Positions 1-12,420 of a DNA stretch of 64,000 nt are shown piece after piece. Position 1 is the stretch's first letter; every line of letters begins with the position of its first letter. Under the pieces are notes generated by a model. It was not told the origin of the DNA. It worked only from the letters and a program-made list of their open reading frames with translations, and searched no databases. The translations under genes were made by a program, and so were the position numbers. The stretch is from Paragonimus westermani. Taxonomy: Eukaryota > Platyhelminthes > Trematoda > Plagiorchiida > Troglotrematidae. The DNA lies in contig QNGE01000134.1 in the NCBI GenBank assembly GCA_008508345.1, positions 203,475 to 267,474 of the forward strand, written 5' to 3'.

Positions 1-1263
1 TGTAACTGCTTTTCGTCTGACTGCTCCCCTTTGGCCTGTCTGACAAGGTTGCACCTGGAAGGACCGGAGTCCTAGTCAGCATAGCCCGCCGGATCAAAAC
101 AGTACACAAGCCCGACCACCACGTCAAGGTAGCAGTATAGGTCGGGCGTTTAATTTCTGGATGACCGTCATCGTATTTCGAGCCGGGTGGAATCGAGCGA
201 CGCTTGTTGATGAGGTTTATCGACGTGACAAAAATCCCACTTTGTGGCCATTTCACAGTTCCTTCGGAACACGCCTCTCCATAGCAGGTTATCATAGCAT
301 CTGCCGTTCGTTCCCTCTGTTCGTTAGGATCTCTCACCTGACTCGAACTGGGAAATTTGTTCACCACTGCTTGTAGTTATGTGTCCTCGCTTGAATGCCG
401 GCGCCAACTGCAACTGACTGCCATGGAGTCGAGCTCTGCCCACGGCTTGGTAGCACACAAAGGCCTCCATATTTCACATTGCGTCTTCCTGTGTTTGGAG
501 TGCGGTGCTCGAAATATGGAGACTTTGCAATGCGCACAGCTACAGCAGTCTTCCGCCATTCTTAGTGCCCTGTGCTCCGAAAAGAGACCTACCTCCCAGG
601 TGCTCCTCCTTCTAAGAAAGACGACGAATGTGAGCATTCCAATCACTTACTAGTATGATGATGTCAGTGTGCTTGGTTTGCCTCAGAAGATCAACGGAGG
701 CTTCACAGAACGCATTTTTTGTAGCATCCGAACAGCCGTCTGTTGGAGCGTACGATGATATAATGAACAAACTACACATTTCTGGTTTGAGTCGGTAGAC
801 GTTAGCCGACGTTTTGAGTTTGACTTTGCACAAGCGACTGCCCACTGGGAACCAGTCGAACGGACATTGTTCTTCTCTGGAACCCCAACTTACCCACTCT
901 GAGATTGGAGTGCTTGGATCGACAGTTATCCAGAGGTGAACTGAAGCGGATAACGGTGCTGGAATGCTAGACACGCGTCCCCGATAGACAGCACACATCA
1001 AACCCCAGACTTGAGCGAGAAATTGCCAGAGCAACTTGCTGATCCACTTGTGAGTCAGTGTGAACATTGAAGGCTCCTGTGCTGGTTGTCTCACCTTTAG
1101 GAAACAGCGAAACTAGAAGGTGTGGGGTGGTAAAATAGAATGAGAAATCCCTTATGGGTGAATGATGTTACTGTCGGGAGAACGATAACTTCTGATACTT
1201 CCCGGTCGTTTATGCCGCGGAAGGGGGTGACTTGAGAGACCTCATCCCCAGTCTCTGATTCCA
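1..1263 (-). mobile_element. Non-LTR retrotransposon remnant A (RTE/CR1-like, endonuclease part)
   Basis: Read on the minus strand, positions ~1094-612 encode an apurinic-type (EEP) endonuclease piece with the motifs SSYAPTD and SDWNAH; active elements have S-x-Y-x-PT and GDWN, so the Gly of the second motif is changed to Ser. The domain continues in another frame down to ~377 (tracts resembling ...WRPL...PWAELDSMAVSCSWR), showing a frameshift. No reverse transcriptase follows; instead an ~150-bp module at 1-150 appears, shared with the neighbouring copy at 1671-1820. A second shared module is at 1201-1263. The copy is dead and internally deleted. The family is inferred from the endonuclease style; RTE versus CR1 is not decided. 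Confidence 0.7.
377..1094 (-). pseudogene. EEP endonuclease domain of non-LTR element, frameshifted
   Basis: Two overlapping minus-strand frames (1094-612, then 646-377) together cover most of an exonuclease-endonuclease-phosphatase domain used by LINE elements to nick target DNA. Visible landmarks are SSYAPTD near 730-760, the D-W-N motif near 625-635 and the tail SMAVSCSWR near 400-420. The switch of frame between the two pieces and the GDWN to SDWN change mean no active enzyme is made. It has no relation to the host gene on the other strand. Confidence 0.65.
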
Positions 1264-1670
1264 AAGTGTGACCCGCAAGACAACAGGATACAGGGTTTCC
1301 TTAGGGAACCCTACCCGGAGCCAATGACTCAAGAGTCTGACTCAGTTGGCAGTAAGGGGCTTGCCCAATCCGAGGATGCAGTGAATAAGACACTAACTTC
1401 TACCTCTGAGCACTGCTGCGCGCAGTAGACGTATTCGAAGCTACACCAGGCTTTTGGGTGATACCGGATGTTTTTCGACCGTATTGAATAACACGCCGGC
1501 GGTCACGGTCAACCATTGGGTGATTGGAGTGTTCTTTGGTTGAGGGTGCCTCTTCTAACCCCCTTCTTCCTGGTACGGAAGACAGCAGTGTCGCAGCTGT
1601 ATCCCTATAGGATATTGCCTCGCTAGTTAAGCGGTCTTACGCGGTCAGTAGTGTGACATACATTCCTGTG
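1264..1670. other. Spacer between LINE remnants A and B
   Basis: Unique-looking sequence between the two copies. On the minus strand it may be 5' leader of element A, since it directly precedes the shared module at 1201-1263, but no coding motif is seen. Confidence 0.4.
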
Positions 1671-2282
1671 TTTAACTGCATGTCGTTTGACTACTCCACT
1701 CTGACCTGTCTGACAAGGTTGCAATTTGAAAGACCGACGTCCTCGTCAGCACAACCCTCTGGATACATGCAGTGCGCGAACTTGGCTGCCACTTCAAGGT
1801 AGCAGAATTGGTTAAGATACTACACCCAGAAACAGGAGTTTTAAGTACATAATCTCTTTTGGTAACGTTGTTATCCGTATCGTTGGTTTGATGATTGCCA
1901 TACTTCGTGGTAAGTATCAGTGGGTACCCACTGACCTGCAGGGTATCTGTGAATTGGATTAATTCTAGCGGCAAATTCTTTTCCATGCAACATTCCCATC
2001 TTTGTGATTTTTATTTTATGTTCATCTCTGTAAACCCTGACTCCCATCCTGTGGAATCTTGTCTCGATGTCCAAGGTTGGTCGATTGTCTATGTGTGGTG
2101 AGAATTTTCCCATTGTTACTCAACAGAGCATCACACGACTTTCGTCTTGTCGCCTAATTATCATACTACTAATTTTCTATCCTATTGTTTTCGGCCTCGT
2201 AATGTTTGTTAGTATTGTCCCGGTCTTTTATGCCGCGGAAGGGGGTGACTTGAGAGACCTCATTCCGAGTCTCTGATTCTAA
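1671..2282 (-). mobile_element. Retroelement remnant B sharing both end modules with A
   Basis: Positions 1671-1820 align without gaps to 1-150 (offset 1670), including an identical 19-base block at 35-53 and 1705-1723. Positions 2219-2282 match 1201-1263, including a 35-base identical stretch at 2229-2263 versus 1211-1245. The ~400 bases between the modules do not resemble the endonuclease of copy A. B may be a non-autonomous relative or a differently deleted copy. No intact coding region is seen. Confidence 0.6.
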
Positions 2283-2988
2283 AGTAATCAATATTGGTTT
2301 ACCCATTGGTAAAAGCCATCGTATGTGTTTTGCGTCTCAAGCAAACGCTTAAAGTGTGTTTTTTGGACCACTTATATTATATCCACGGCTAATGTGCGGC
2401 AACACAGTATATTGCACATTATTTCGGGAAGGTGATATTCCTTCTTCGTATATCCCCAAGCGGCCCGTCCAACCGTCCCTGTCGTTCGAATATGCGCAGA
2501 TTTCTATGTGCTGGTGGGTTCATCGGATGCACCTCTTCAGGGATTCCCTTCTGATTGTCAATATCTTCATCGACTTTCCCACTCCTGAACTCTCGTTTCA
2601 TTGAATAAGAATTTCATTTTTCGCTGCACAATCCGCTGTATCCAACGAAAGTTTATTGGGTCTGTATGTTATAAGTGCATTCAGTTGCTTTATGTAGCAT
2701 CTTGTCCACATTTTCACAGATCGAGATATACCTTAAGTATTTATACAAGGACAGATTCGTTATGCCTAGATTCCAATTCGGAAAACAGACCCAAACCTCG
2801 TATCAAGTTGGTGTTTAAACGGAACGTTGCCTTCAGAGTGACAAAATTTTGGGCCAACTGACAGAATATCAGTCAGTAAGGTGTAATTTGCACAGGTGAC
2901 TTTTTATAACAAGTTGTTGATGTTTGTTTTCACTGGAATGTCATGCCTTCATCTCACGTTTATCGGATTATTGTTCTGTGCTCTGTAG
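2283..2988. other. Intron sequence upstream of first visible host exon
   Basis: No gene, repeat or RNA recognised. It ends in the acceptor ...ctctgtag at 2981-2988 that opens the first exon of the MYPT-like gene. Confidence 0.5.
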
Positions 2989-3410
2989 CGAAGGACAGCA
3001 GGTACCCGGAATCCGTTATAAACGAGAACCTCCCACGCGAACGTACTCCATCCACATCACCCTCCGATTCCATCCAGTCGGGTGTGAGTAAAGGACCGTC
3101 GCTCACAAATGGACTCCACAAGGCCGCGCCAACAAATCCTCTGATCGAGTTGAAACCAGAAACCGTTTCAAGGCCTACGTTTGCTAATGGACCGCGATCG
3201 ACTATATCACCACTTCCTCCTACCAGTCTATCCGAACCGAAATCCACGGAATCAATCAATGCTGTTGTTGGGACGGCTACAAGCGACCGAATAAACGCGA
3301 TGCGCTCGTTAAAGGTATCAAAGGAACATTCGCCTCCGCCCTCTGTACCTCCCACACCTTTGAAAGGACCTACTGTGAATTCCAATCGCATTGTCACAAT
3401 CCGAAGACGA
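2989..3410 (+). CDS. Coding exon, Ser/Pro-rich linker (probable MYPT central region)
   Basis: Open from the acceptor ctctgtag (ending 2988) to the donor cga|gtacgt at 3411: 422 nt, entering in phase 1 (two bases complete a codon) and leaving in phase 0. The 140 codons are rich in Ser, Pro and Thr, with tracts such as SPPPSVPPTPLKGPT and charged starts like ENLPRERTPSTSPSD, as in the disordered middle of MYPT proteins between the ankyrin repeats and the inhibitory site. There is no domain signature, so membership of the MYPT gene rests on strand, position, composition and good splice signals. The apparent ATG at 2943 lies in the intron before the acceptor and is not the start. Confidence 0.55.
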
Positions 3411-6400
3411 GTACGTAGTCATCAGCAGCGAAACCTACTTCTTTTCTTCAATTTTCTCATTCATGGACTAGATTCTTCGGCTAGAATTCAAAAAAGTGAT
3501 AATAGAAAGTGTATTTACAAGAGTGAGCGACAATTTATACGGAAGTCATTCGCGTCTAGTGAACTTCCCGCTCACTAATGCCCGATCAATAAGAAGAGCT
3601 GACAGATTCACGATTGCCATCGAGAGTTTTTCACTCTACCCTCTCTCTCTACTTCATGTTTTCTTACCCTCTCGTCATATTTTTATTATTGTTCATGTAG
3701 GCGTCTGTGTTAATAATATAAGGAAGCTACAGCGCTATGGTCCATCCACGCATAGAAACTAAACAGGTTTTATCATACGGTCTAATCTAAATATAGACGT
3801 AGAGTTGCAGCTTGGTGGGAACAGATTGTCCGCGCGCTGTGCATTTCTTCCGCGTCACGCTCAAAAAGGGAATTTTAAAGTGCATCAAAACCTCTGGCTG
3901 ACGAGCTTTATCTCAAGAGGAACGAAGTCTTCTCCTCCTCCCAGTGATTAGGAAACGTTCATTGACCACTCAGACAAGTATTGGTGGAATCTTTTCGTAT
4001 CGCCCTGATGTGTGCCATGCCACATGTTGAAGAACCTTTGTTGCGCATGGCTTACATTGTGGATCAATAGGTCCGCTGATCGTCTTCACTTTGCGCAAAA
4101 ATTGGTGGGATTTACTTGAGTGCACAATAGTTTATGGTTCAGTCTGCTGGCTAATCGACTTTGGCTTCTGGCTTCCAAACAAGAAATTTAGTGGTACCTT
4201 TTAGAATGAAATGTATCCTCACGTAGTGTTCTGATGTTTACCCCTCATCTTCTTTATCGAGCAAGCTAGATAGTAATTCTTACGCAAGTAGAAAAGTGTG
4301 CGAAATCATATTTCGCGTCTGTAACCACAAACGGAGAATCAAGGATGAACGAAGACCTGTCGCGGGAGGTTAGCATCCAGTTCACTTTCCGCCGCGAACA
4401 TTAGACATTAGATAACATAAAATCGGGTTCTGTTAAGATTGATATGTACAGTTCGGAAGAAACAGGTTGTGTTGACTCTTTCCTTCAAAGGTATGTCTTA
4501 AGTTGCAGTTTGTCCTAACTCGCCGATATTCTGCGGTCGGTTTGAGCCTGTTAATTCCAACTCAGAATGCTGCTCAGCTTACTCACAAACCTACATTACC
4601 AGAATCCTGTATTCATTCGCAGTTATGATGGCATCTATATCATCAGAAGTGATCGGTGCCTAACGCAAAGAATGGTTGAACACATCCATTTGGTTAGAGC
4701 ACGCGATGGTACAACAGACGATGACAACATACCACGGAAAAATAATCCTGGCTTTAACCCGTGCAAGGTATATCACGAGAATACGTGACACTACTGACTC
4801 GGCCAGCTCGCTTGACACTCTATGGCTTAAGGGGGACCTCAGCTTGTTATCGTTTTCTGAGATAAGGCTTATCAGTAGTCGTCGTCTCACTTTATGATTT
4901 AGGCTGTTTGTCTTCTTTGGAACTGATAACACAGGCTGAACTCATGTAAACTCCAAACGCTAACCATTTCTGTTTTTGCCATCAGTATTTTCTATGCGCT
5001 CTAACGGTTTACGTCTCGCGATTGAAAGGCCAAACGAAATATTCACACCCTGCTATGTTTTTTGTTATCGTTGAAACACTTCAAAGAAGTTCAGCGCTTT
5101 AAACGAACGGGATGATCAGAACAATGTACGCCTTCTTAGTGTCCTTCTTGGAGTTATACCATTTAACTAAACAGGATCCTTGTTAAGAAGATTGTGTACA
5201 AGCTGTGTAGCACTTTGAATTGATAGCAACAGACTCAATTCACCAGTTTTTACTCAAAGTGAAGACGGCCTATGAATCACCAGTGTAAGCTGTGCACAAC
5301 AAAGGCATTTTTCATGTGAGCGTGAAAGTGATCGTAGTGTATGGTGCTAAGTACGATAAGTCGTTTTTGCATGCTTAATATCGCGAAAAATTTCTGCAAA
5401 CCAAGTTTGCTGCCCTCGTTTGATCGTGCCCTCAGTGACGTTGTCCTTTTTTCTCCAAGTTCCGACTCATCACGTTAACCCTCTAAATTGACAGCGTTTG
5501 AACTAAAACTGAGTTCTTTGCACTCACCAACGCACGTTGACCTCGTTAGTTAAACAACACTGAACTAAAGGGACAAACGAGGTTGATGATTTGTCGGTAT
5601 TCAGTGTTGGATTATCAGGGGAAGTGTCTATGGTAGTCGGAGGGCCCCTAATTTCCGAACGCAGCTGATTCTGTAGTGTTTACACACTTTTCTTGGAAGT
5701 GTTCATTCGAGAACGAGTATACGATCAGAGTTTGCAACTCCGCTAGCCATTTTCCCTAATCAACGCGATGTGATGTCGATTACGATGCAGTGACTAGCTA
5801 AACAGGTTCATTCGGCCACGCGAATCAACGATTTCTTAATGATGTCTGTATTCAAAACATTGAGTTTCTTCAAGCCAGACCACTGGTAACGTAAACTAGT
5901 AGAATACAGAAAAAGTGGAGGTAACAATAGTGGTCCGAACCGTCACGATTGAGCTTTACACCAGAGGAGAGAATGTTCCCATATGCAAGACCTGTAAACT
6001 ATCTGAGTCAGCAGTTTTTGTACACACTGGGTCAGATGATGAGTACGGAATAACATTGTTCCGGTGAACTTGAATGGTTTCAGGTTTCGACTGCTCATTA
6101 CCACATTAAGCGGATAGATCGACAACTGACTGAGAATATTCGCTCATCAAATGCATAGCCCAGTCGTAAGTGTTTTATTTTTTGTCCAAACCCTCGTGTT
6201 TCACACCTTCTGTTTTACGTTCGTATTTGATATGTGCTGATTCTGGTTATCACTTTCCTAAAAATCATCTTCACTCCGCTTGGTATAGTGTAAAAACGAG
6301 CATTTTCTACTTAGGCATTTGGAAATCGTCGTTTTCTCTTGTACGACCATTCCATGACCCTAGACGATTTTCTTCGACTCTTAAACAACGAGAAGTATTA

Positions 6401-8003
6401 TGGTGACATTGCTCTACCGTCCAACAGTAATGTGCTCTGGGGCAAAATCATTTTCCTGCCTGTATTCTGATCCTCCGTATGTCTATGGTCGGCTTGCATA
6501 TGAGACTACTTGTCCCACATGTGTTCCTGTATTTCACATGGTGAAAACCTGTGCCACATGTACACAGAATCGGTTCCGTTATTGTTTTGATTCTCTTCAA
6601 AGAGAAACTAGCCATCCTGTCTTGAAAGTTGCATGGAGCAACTTGTGAAGAAACCGATCTTTTAGTTTTGTTGACCTCATCCAGATCATCTCAAGCTCGA
6701 GCATGGTATTCTTAAAGGAATACAATGCAAGCATGCGTACACATTGAGTGTTCTTCTCAGTACTTGGTGTTCTGCTTTTATTTCGGCCGCAGTCACATCT
6801 TCGGGTTGATCTTCAATTAGGTTGTAATTCATCCTCCGAGAATGCCGGCGTTAGCCAGCTTCTTATTACATACTTGTTGGGCCTTGGTCCCCACCAGCTG
6901 GAACACCTTGGTAATGTCAAGATGTTATGCACTGGCATCCCGCTAATGCTAGACTGTACAACATTTCGCCACCTCTTCGTTTTTTCATCTTGTTCTACTG
7001 GTTCGTTGATCATTTGATCAGTTCATTCCGAAGTCACATATATAAGTGCTTACAGTTCACACAGTGCGATTGCAAATGTTTTTGAGTGAATGTCTCATCG
7101 TAGCAGTCTGCCAGCTGCGCCAGTTTCGTTTCTAGGATAGCTCTTCGATCGATTTACAGACCTCAGTTGGTGATCTGAACTCGTCGTGGTTGTTTGCCCT
7201 GGTTGGTCTTGTGATCAAACACCACATGTGCTAGTCGACGGTTATGTCGTCGCGCCAATTTGAAAAATCAATGTTTCAGCTGACAACGTCAGGATTCAAG
7301 CACATGTCGGAGCAACATGAGTGGTTTGTGTGCCACACTGACTATTATGTCGCCCTGAAATTCAATATTCTAGCAACATATCGACTATAACTAGGTTATA
7401 AAAAAAGCGTTATCTTGTTGGAAGCGTTCCTTCTAAAAATTAGGTAAGTGGATCCTCGTTTTCCTCGAAACTCGGATGTGTTACAAGGGTGGCATTTGCT
7501 TTTGGCGGCACATTGCAAACACCAGTCGTAGCGCACCCACCGTACAATCACGATTAGGACATTGCTCGCATTTCAGTAGAGCGCCATTGTAACGTACGTG
7601 CTATCGTGTCAAAGAATATCTCTAATCTCGAAATGTGTCCTTGATATAGAGTGAACCTTTTGTTTATTATGAAAAACAATGTGAAGCGAACAAGCTTGTT
7701 TTCAGTTATTCATCATCACGCTAAACACATCACATTTATATCACACATTTCACGGGAGAATCGTTAGGGGAATAAACGGAAGACGTGTAGTTAATTAGAT
7801 CAATCAGTTCAATGTCACACTGCAATCAAGTACCCACTTGAACAATGGGTCTTGACAGGCTAACCGGGTGGGGGGTTGGCCAGGGCAAATCCAGAGTCTG
7901 AACAAAACGTTTCTGGGCTCACAGGGGTGGGTTATACATTCGGATCCCAATAGCCTCTGCTGTAGACAGAATCCTACTCCTCACCGCTCTCGACCGGATG
8001 ACC

Positions 8004-8681
8004 TTAAACTCGGTAGATTGGACGAAATGCGTCTTTTACGTTGACAGTGTGATTTGAATCTACCAGGTGTGATAGTATGGCGCTGAAGACAGACTTTGTT
8101 ATACCACTGTTGTGCCAATCTGGATGGTGTTCCCGGTTCCGTTCCGATAAGCGTCTAGTCGTGCGGCCAAAATAACTGGTCCCACAGGAGCAAGTAAATG
8201 AGTAGACACAAAACAAGACTGCAGAAATAGGCACTTTATCTTTTAGGCGTAGGCACAAAACCGGATTGGACGTAAAGTGGACTCGTAATTTAGCGGCGTA
8301 GAATGTTCTGTTGACTGCGCTTGTGAGCCTACGTGTAATAGTTTCAGCTAAAGTATCGCCTTTGAATGGTAATCCGATATGCACAGCTTTCTTTTCTACC
8401 GAGTACAGCTGGTCTCTTACACTCCGCTGTTGCATGGCCCTATCCATAAACCTTTCCGGGTAGCCATTCTGTATGAATATTGTGCGCATGAATGCTAATT
8501 CTTGCGCAATTGTGTCCTCTGTACAAATCCTTAGGGCTCTTCCCGTCAAACAGTTGATCAGATTTCTTTTTTGAGGCAAATGGTACGAAACTATTGAAAT
8601 GAATATACTGATCAGTCCAAGTGTCCTTTCTATGTATCGCCCGCTAAATTGAGCCATCAGCACGGTGACGTAAACGTACAT
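8004..8681 (-). pseudogene. Penelope-like linker and GIY-YIG endonuclease fragment
   Basis: 225 codons continuing the element in a different frame from the RT. It includes the conserved linker QKRNLINCLTGRALRICTED and the nuclease core CVYSFTCSCGTSYFGRTTRR with a downstream R-x-x-EH. In the family this domain nicks target DNA for insertion. The final ~45 codons (HLVDSNHTVNVKDAFRPI) run to a stop at 8004, and the tail motif STAEAIGI is found further on in another frame. Confidence 0.8.
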
Positions 8682-9343
8682 CCAAAAAGCCTGATTGGCT
8701 ATTCACTTCTGTCTCCAACGAAACTTGTAAATTCTGGTGCGCGGAGTTGAATGTTGCCAAGATGTCCGTTGGTTCAACGTTATTGTCGAGTACGCACAGG
8801 ATGTCGTCAGCATACCTCTTATAAAAATTGCATTGGTGAATTGTTGTACTCAACTGTTCGTTTTCTAATTTCGCCATGAAAATGTCCGCAAACAATGGTC
8901 CAAGCGGCGATCCCATCGCGACACCGTCCTGTTGTCGATAAATTCATTCACTGAACTTAAACTGTACGTTGTAAGTGTTTATGTTCGGCTGACGGTATCT
9001 GAATATCTGTGTCACTGTTCTCAATATAATCACACAGGTAATCTATGGTCTCCTTTAATGGGACGTTGGTAAACAAGGATGTGACGTCGAGAGAAAACAT
9101 TGATTGCCCAGTTAGATTGGTATCCTTAATCGCATTCACGAGATCACATAAGTCGCTTAAGCTGTATGTTAAAAGTTTCCACCTGACGGGATCTAATATT
9201 TGTGACAACCACTTAGCTAGAGAGTGATATGGAGAGTTCCACATGTCCAAAATTGGTCTGAGTGTTACCCCGACATTGTGAATTTTAGGTTTATTACTCG
9301 TTACGACTACCATGTCTACCGTATCACACACGTTTACGTTCAT
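8644..9343 (-). pseudogene. Penelope-like reverse transcriptase fragment
   Basis: Two frames (9343-8957 and 8916-8644) carry the RT of Penelope-like copy 1. The first has the palm motif FSLDVTSLFTNVPLKETID; the second has MGSPLGP and the YADD catalytic box. They are separated by a frame break at ~8920-8956. This RT class is related to telomerase reverse transcriptase rather than to LINE RTs. The protein ends out of frame with the downstream endonuclease. Confidence 0.8.
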
Positions 9344-11679
9344 TTTAGTGAATTACCCGAGGCGAACCAGAGCCTAACTAATCTTATGTTATCAATACGT
9401 GTATCAATGAATACGATTTCCTGACTCATGTTTACAACTGAGAATCCACCCGAGCACTCTGTACGTGTGGTCAGTGATTAAGTAAAAAGTGAGTACGTTC
9501 ACATCGTGTGCTCGTGCTGTTCGACTTGATGGCATCGAACGAAGATGGACGATCTTCGCGAACTACCAAACCGAATGGGATTGCTATCTTCTTTCCGACC
9601 ATTCACTGGATGCACATTGTTTAGGCGTGTTCGATTAAGTCGGCGGCGTTATGATAATCCGACTCACTGATTAGGCAAAGTGCCGAGAAGTGCAGAAGGT
9701 TGTTGAGATGAAAGGAAGAAGTGTTCATATCATAACATCACAGCGGACAAAAACTAGCTGCTCGACCTCATCTGTTTGAGGGACTGGTTAACAGTATGAG
9801 ATGTGTGGCTGTACGAGGGTATGAACATGGAGAACGGGTAGTTCAAGATGAATAGTGCAATCACTGAAGGATGCCACTCACAGTCCCACTCCATTTCATT
9901 CGAAAATTCAGGGTGTCCAACGCTAAAGCGGTAACGGAATGCATGGTGAACTGTATGGCAGTAATGCGTTGGTTCTCTTTGGCGCATAACACCGGCTTCC
10001 TTAAGTTTTAACGAGATTAGACTGCAGCTTATTAGACCGTACGCATCACAACAGGTTGCTGTCATTGGTTTGTTACATTGGTTCAACTGCATCATAACGA
10101 GGTCCATATATTTCAAGTTTTCCGCTGTGAGCTGTACGAAAAACTGAATCTTAGTATGTTTGACAGACCAGGCTAGCGTCATGTCGAAGACTGCGAAATA
10201 ACTGACGTTTCGTAAATCTCGTGAGTTGTTCGCTATGACGAATTATTTCCTCAAGTCCTACAGCTTTTGTTGTAACGGCGCTCCACTATACATTAGGATG
10301 GGAAATTTGTTTGATGCGGTGATCAACCATCATGAAAACACAGGGACAGCATCACCCAATACCTTACAATGACGCCGTTACGCTGAAGTCCGTCGTGGGG
10401 TTTGTTACTATTGGGTTATAGTCTGGGTAATATGGTCGTTTAGATTAACGAATGCGTTAGATTGAGATAACGAGTGATGTTCTGGAGTCTCATTTATTCG
10501 TGCATACCTAACCGTCATTCCAGTTGCTGTTCATCGTATCAGTGACTATGACTATTCTGTAAACAGAGTTCCTTGAAAAAATGTTGAGTGAAAACGGTAT
10601 CATTTTCAATGGCTGATGATTGTCTGGATATCGACACATCGTTGCACTCTTTTATGTATGTCAGCGCTTTCAGTGATCACCAGATGTCCAACCTACCAGG
10701 TTGCACTTGCCATCTTTATTCAATGGTACAATCGGGGCGTCATTGACTTTGTTGTCTGACTACCTTGGGGATTTGTCGTCTTGGTGGTCATCGAACCGTT
10801 GCAAATTGTACGTTTTCATTACTTGTTTGGTCAACCGCATATCCTGGGCTTTTTTAAAATAATCTTTGCTTATGCCGTCCTGATGCTGACTAAGTAACGA
10901 TTACAACCATGGTCGAATGCATCGGAAATCAGCGCACATTTTCGCCACGGAATGACCACATTTTAAGATATTTGGATTCCGGTACATTTCCGTTTTGGGA
11001 TGTCGAACGGATTTTTATTCGTATGGCATTTTCGTGATAGCATGTACTGTTTATTGCTATCTGTGAGATACGCTTCGTAATCTTCGGTAGATTTGAATAG
11101 TGAACAACATTCCTGACACTCACTGGACGCATTCCTTACTTTTCCGTTTTCTGTGGACGTTCATTCGTGCTATATCGATTCTTGTTTTATTGTTTCGTCA
11201 CATAGCAAATTCCGCCTACTCCAGTGGATTCTCAATTGCTTACAACCCTATCTTCTGTGGATCCTAATAAAGGAGATAAAGGAAATGCGATTGCAAAACC
11301 GAATGAAGATAATTCGAACATGCGACGGTAGGTTGACAACAGTTACATCGTGTATGCTCGACTGTCTTTTCTTCGATTTCCATTTCAAACTCCTCATACT
11401 CGTCCGTTGTTACTTTCGTCCCCCTCTCTGTCGTTGATATCACACATCATCATCATCATAGACAGCAATATATCGGTGGTTCTCACTGAGGCTTAACTGC
11501 CACAACCATGAAAATGGAAAAAACAAACCCTGTATAGGAAGAGAGAAGAAAAAAGGAAGCGGACGGGAATGGATTTAACTACTAACACAGAGTTATGTCT
11601 ATGTTGAAACATACAACGTCAAGGTGTCTACACCTTGCAAACATACAACCGAATTGAAAGTGAAAGTTAGGTGTCATTA

Positions 11680-12420
11680 GCAAGAGAGCTTCCTTACGGC
11701 TTTCAGTGCTGCGCATCGTCTAGTATACCCACTTCACAGACAACTCGACCAAACAACGACAACATTCACGCAGTTGAAGTCGGCCGGTTGCCGTCTCATC
11801 TAACGCCTCCAACCACCGACCCTGAGTCGCGAGAGCCCCAGTCCGGGGAACAAATCCGATCCACAGTGGCCGAACCCTTCGTGAACCATTCAATTCTTCT
11901 ACACCAAATCATCATCCATCCACTTCGCACCTTACGCCCGTCAGTCGCAGTATCGACAGAGTGCTCGGCGTGGCAGACGACTAGCTGGCATCCTTAGTAC
12001 ACAACCTAACCACCTAAGTCTGTGCAAATGTAAGGAGTGAACAAAAGAACTCGCTTGACAATCACTACCAAATACCTGCTTCCTAACCTCCTTGCTGCCT
12101 ACTCGTTGGTGCCAGCCGATAAGAGCGATCGAACGTAGACATCGATGGTCAAATGTCTGAAGACAGTTCACGTCTTCAACTCTGAGCGACCATGTTTCGC
12201 AGCCGTATAGTTATATAGCCCTCATTATCCCCTTCTATACGCGACCACTGTGCCTCAGAGGGACACCTCTCTGTCGTCAGAGGTGTCCAAGATCAACGAA
12301 TACCGCCCTAGCCCTAGAGATGCGTGCCTCTATTTCATCCCGTTCGCCTCTATCGCCGGCGCCGCTGGTGCTTTTCCCAAGTGAACAAGCCGATCAGTAA
12401 CCTCCATAACAGTCTATCCT
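11680..12420 (-). mobile_element. Non-LTR (LINE) 3' fragment, RT C-terminus
   Basis: On the minus strand 12171-11941 reads FDHRCLRSIALIGWHQR...LHLHRLRWLGCVLRMPASRLPRRAL, the characteristic C-terminal region of RTE/CR1-like reverse transcriptase ORFs in flatworms and other animals. Upstream on the same strand, 12420-12172 holds broken pieces of the preceding segment (FTWEKHQRR, then a region ending near IRLRNM). It is a short 5'-truncated copy with several stops, in the host gene's intron and antisense to it. Confidence 0.75.

Larger units (their letters stand above)
7860..9345 (-). mobile_element. Penelope-like element copy 1 (RT + GIY-YIG), degenerate
   Basis: Minus-strand fragment of a Penelope-like retroelement. 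In order from 9343 down: fingers/palm of the reverse transcriptase (RPILDMWNSPYHSLAKW, FSLDVTSLFTNVP), then AMGSPLGPLFADIFMAKLE and the catalytic KRYADDIL (YADD at ~8803-8814), then after a frameshift near 8650 the linker (LPQKRNLINCLTGRA) and the GIY-YIG endonuclease (CVYSFTCSCGTSYFGRTTRR...REH). A last tract at ~7990-7860 reads STAEAIGIRMYNPPL followed by a stop and AQKRFVQ, the same tail seen in copies 2 and 3. The N-terminus is missing, and frame breaks near 8930 and 8650 plus the tail stop make it inactive. Confidence 0.85.

Noticed and set aside
2943..2988. ATG-started extension of exon 2989-3410
   Set aside because: The segment is pyrimidine-rich intron ending in an acceptor AG; the Met is a chance in-frame codon.
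11671..11997. Plus-strand frame rich in Ser/Pro resembling a linker exon
   Set aside because: It lies opposite the LINE tail on the minus strand and has no good splice signals.
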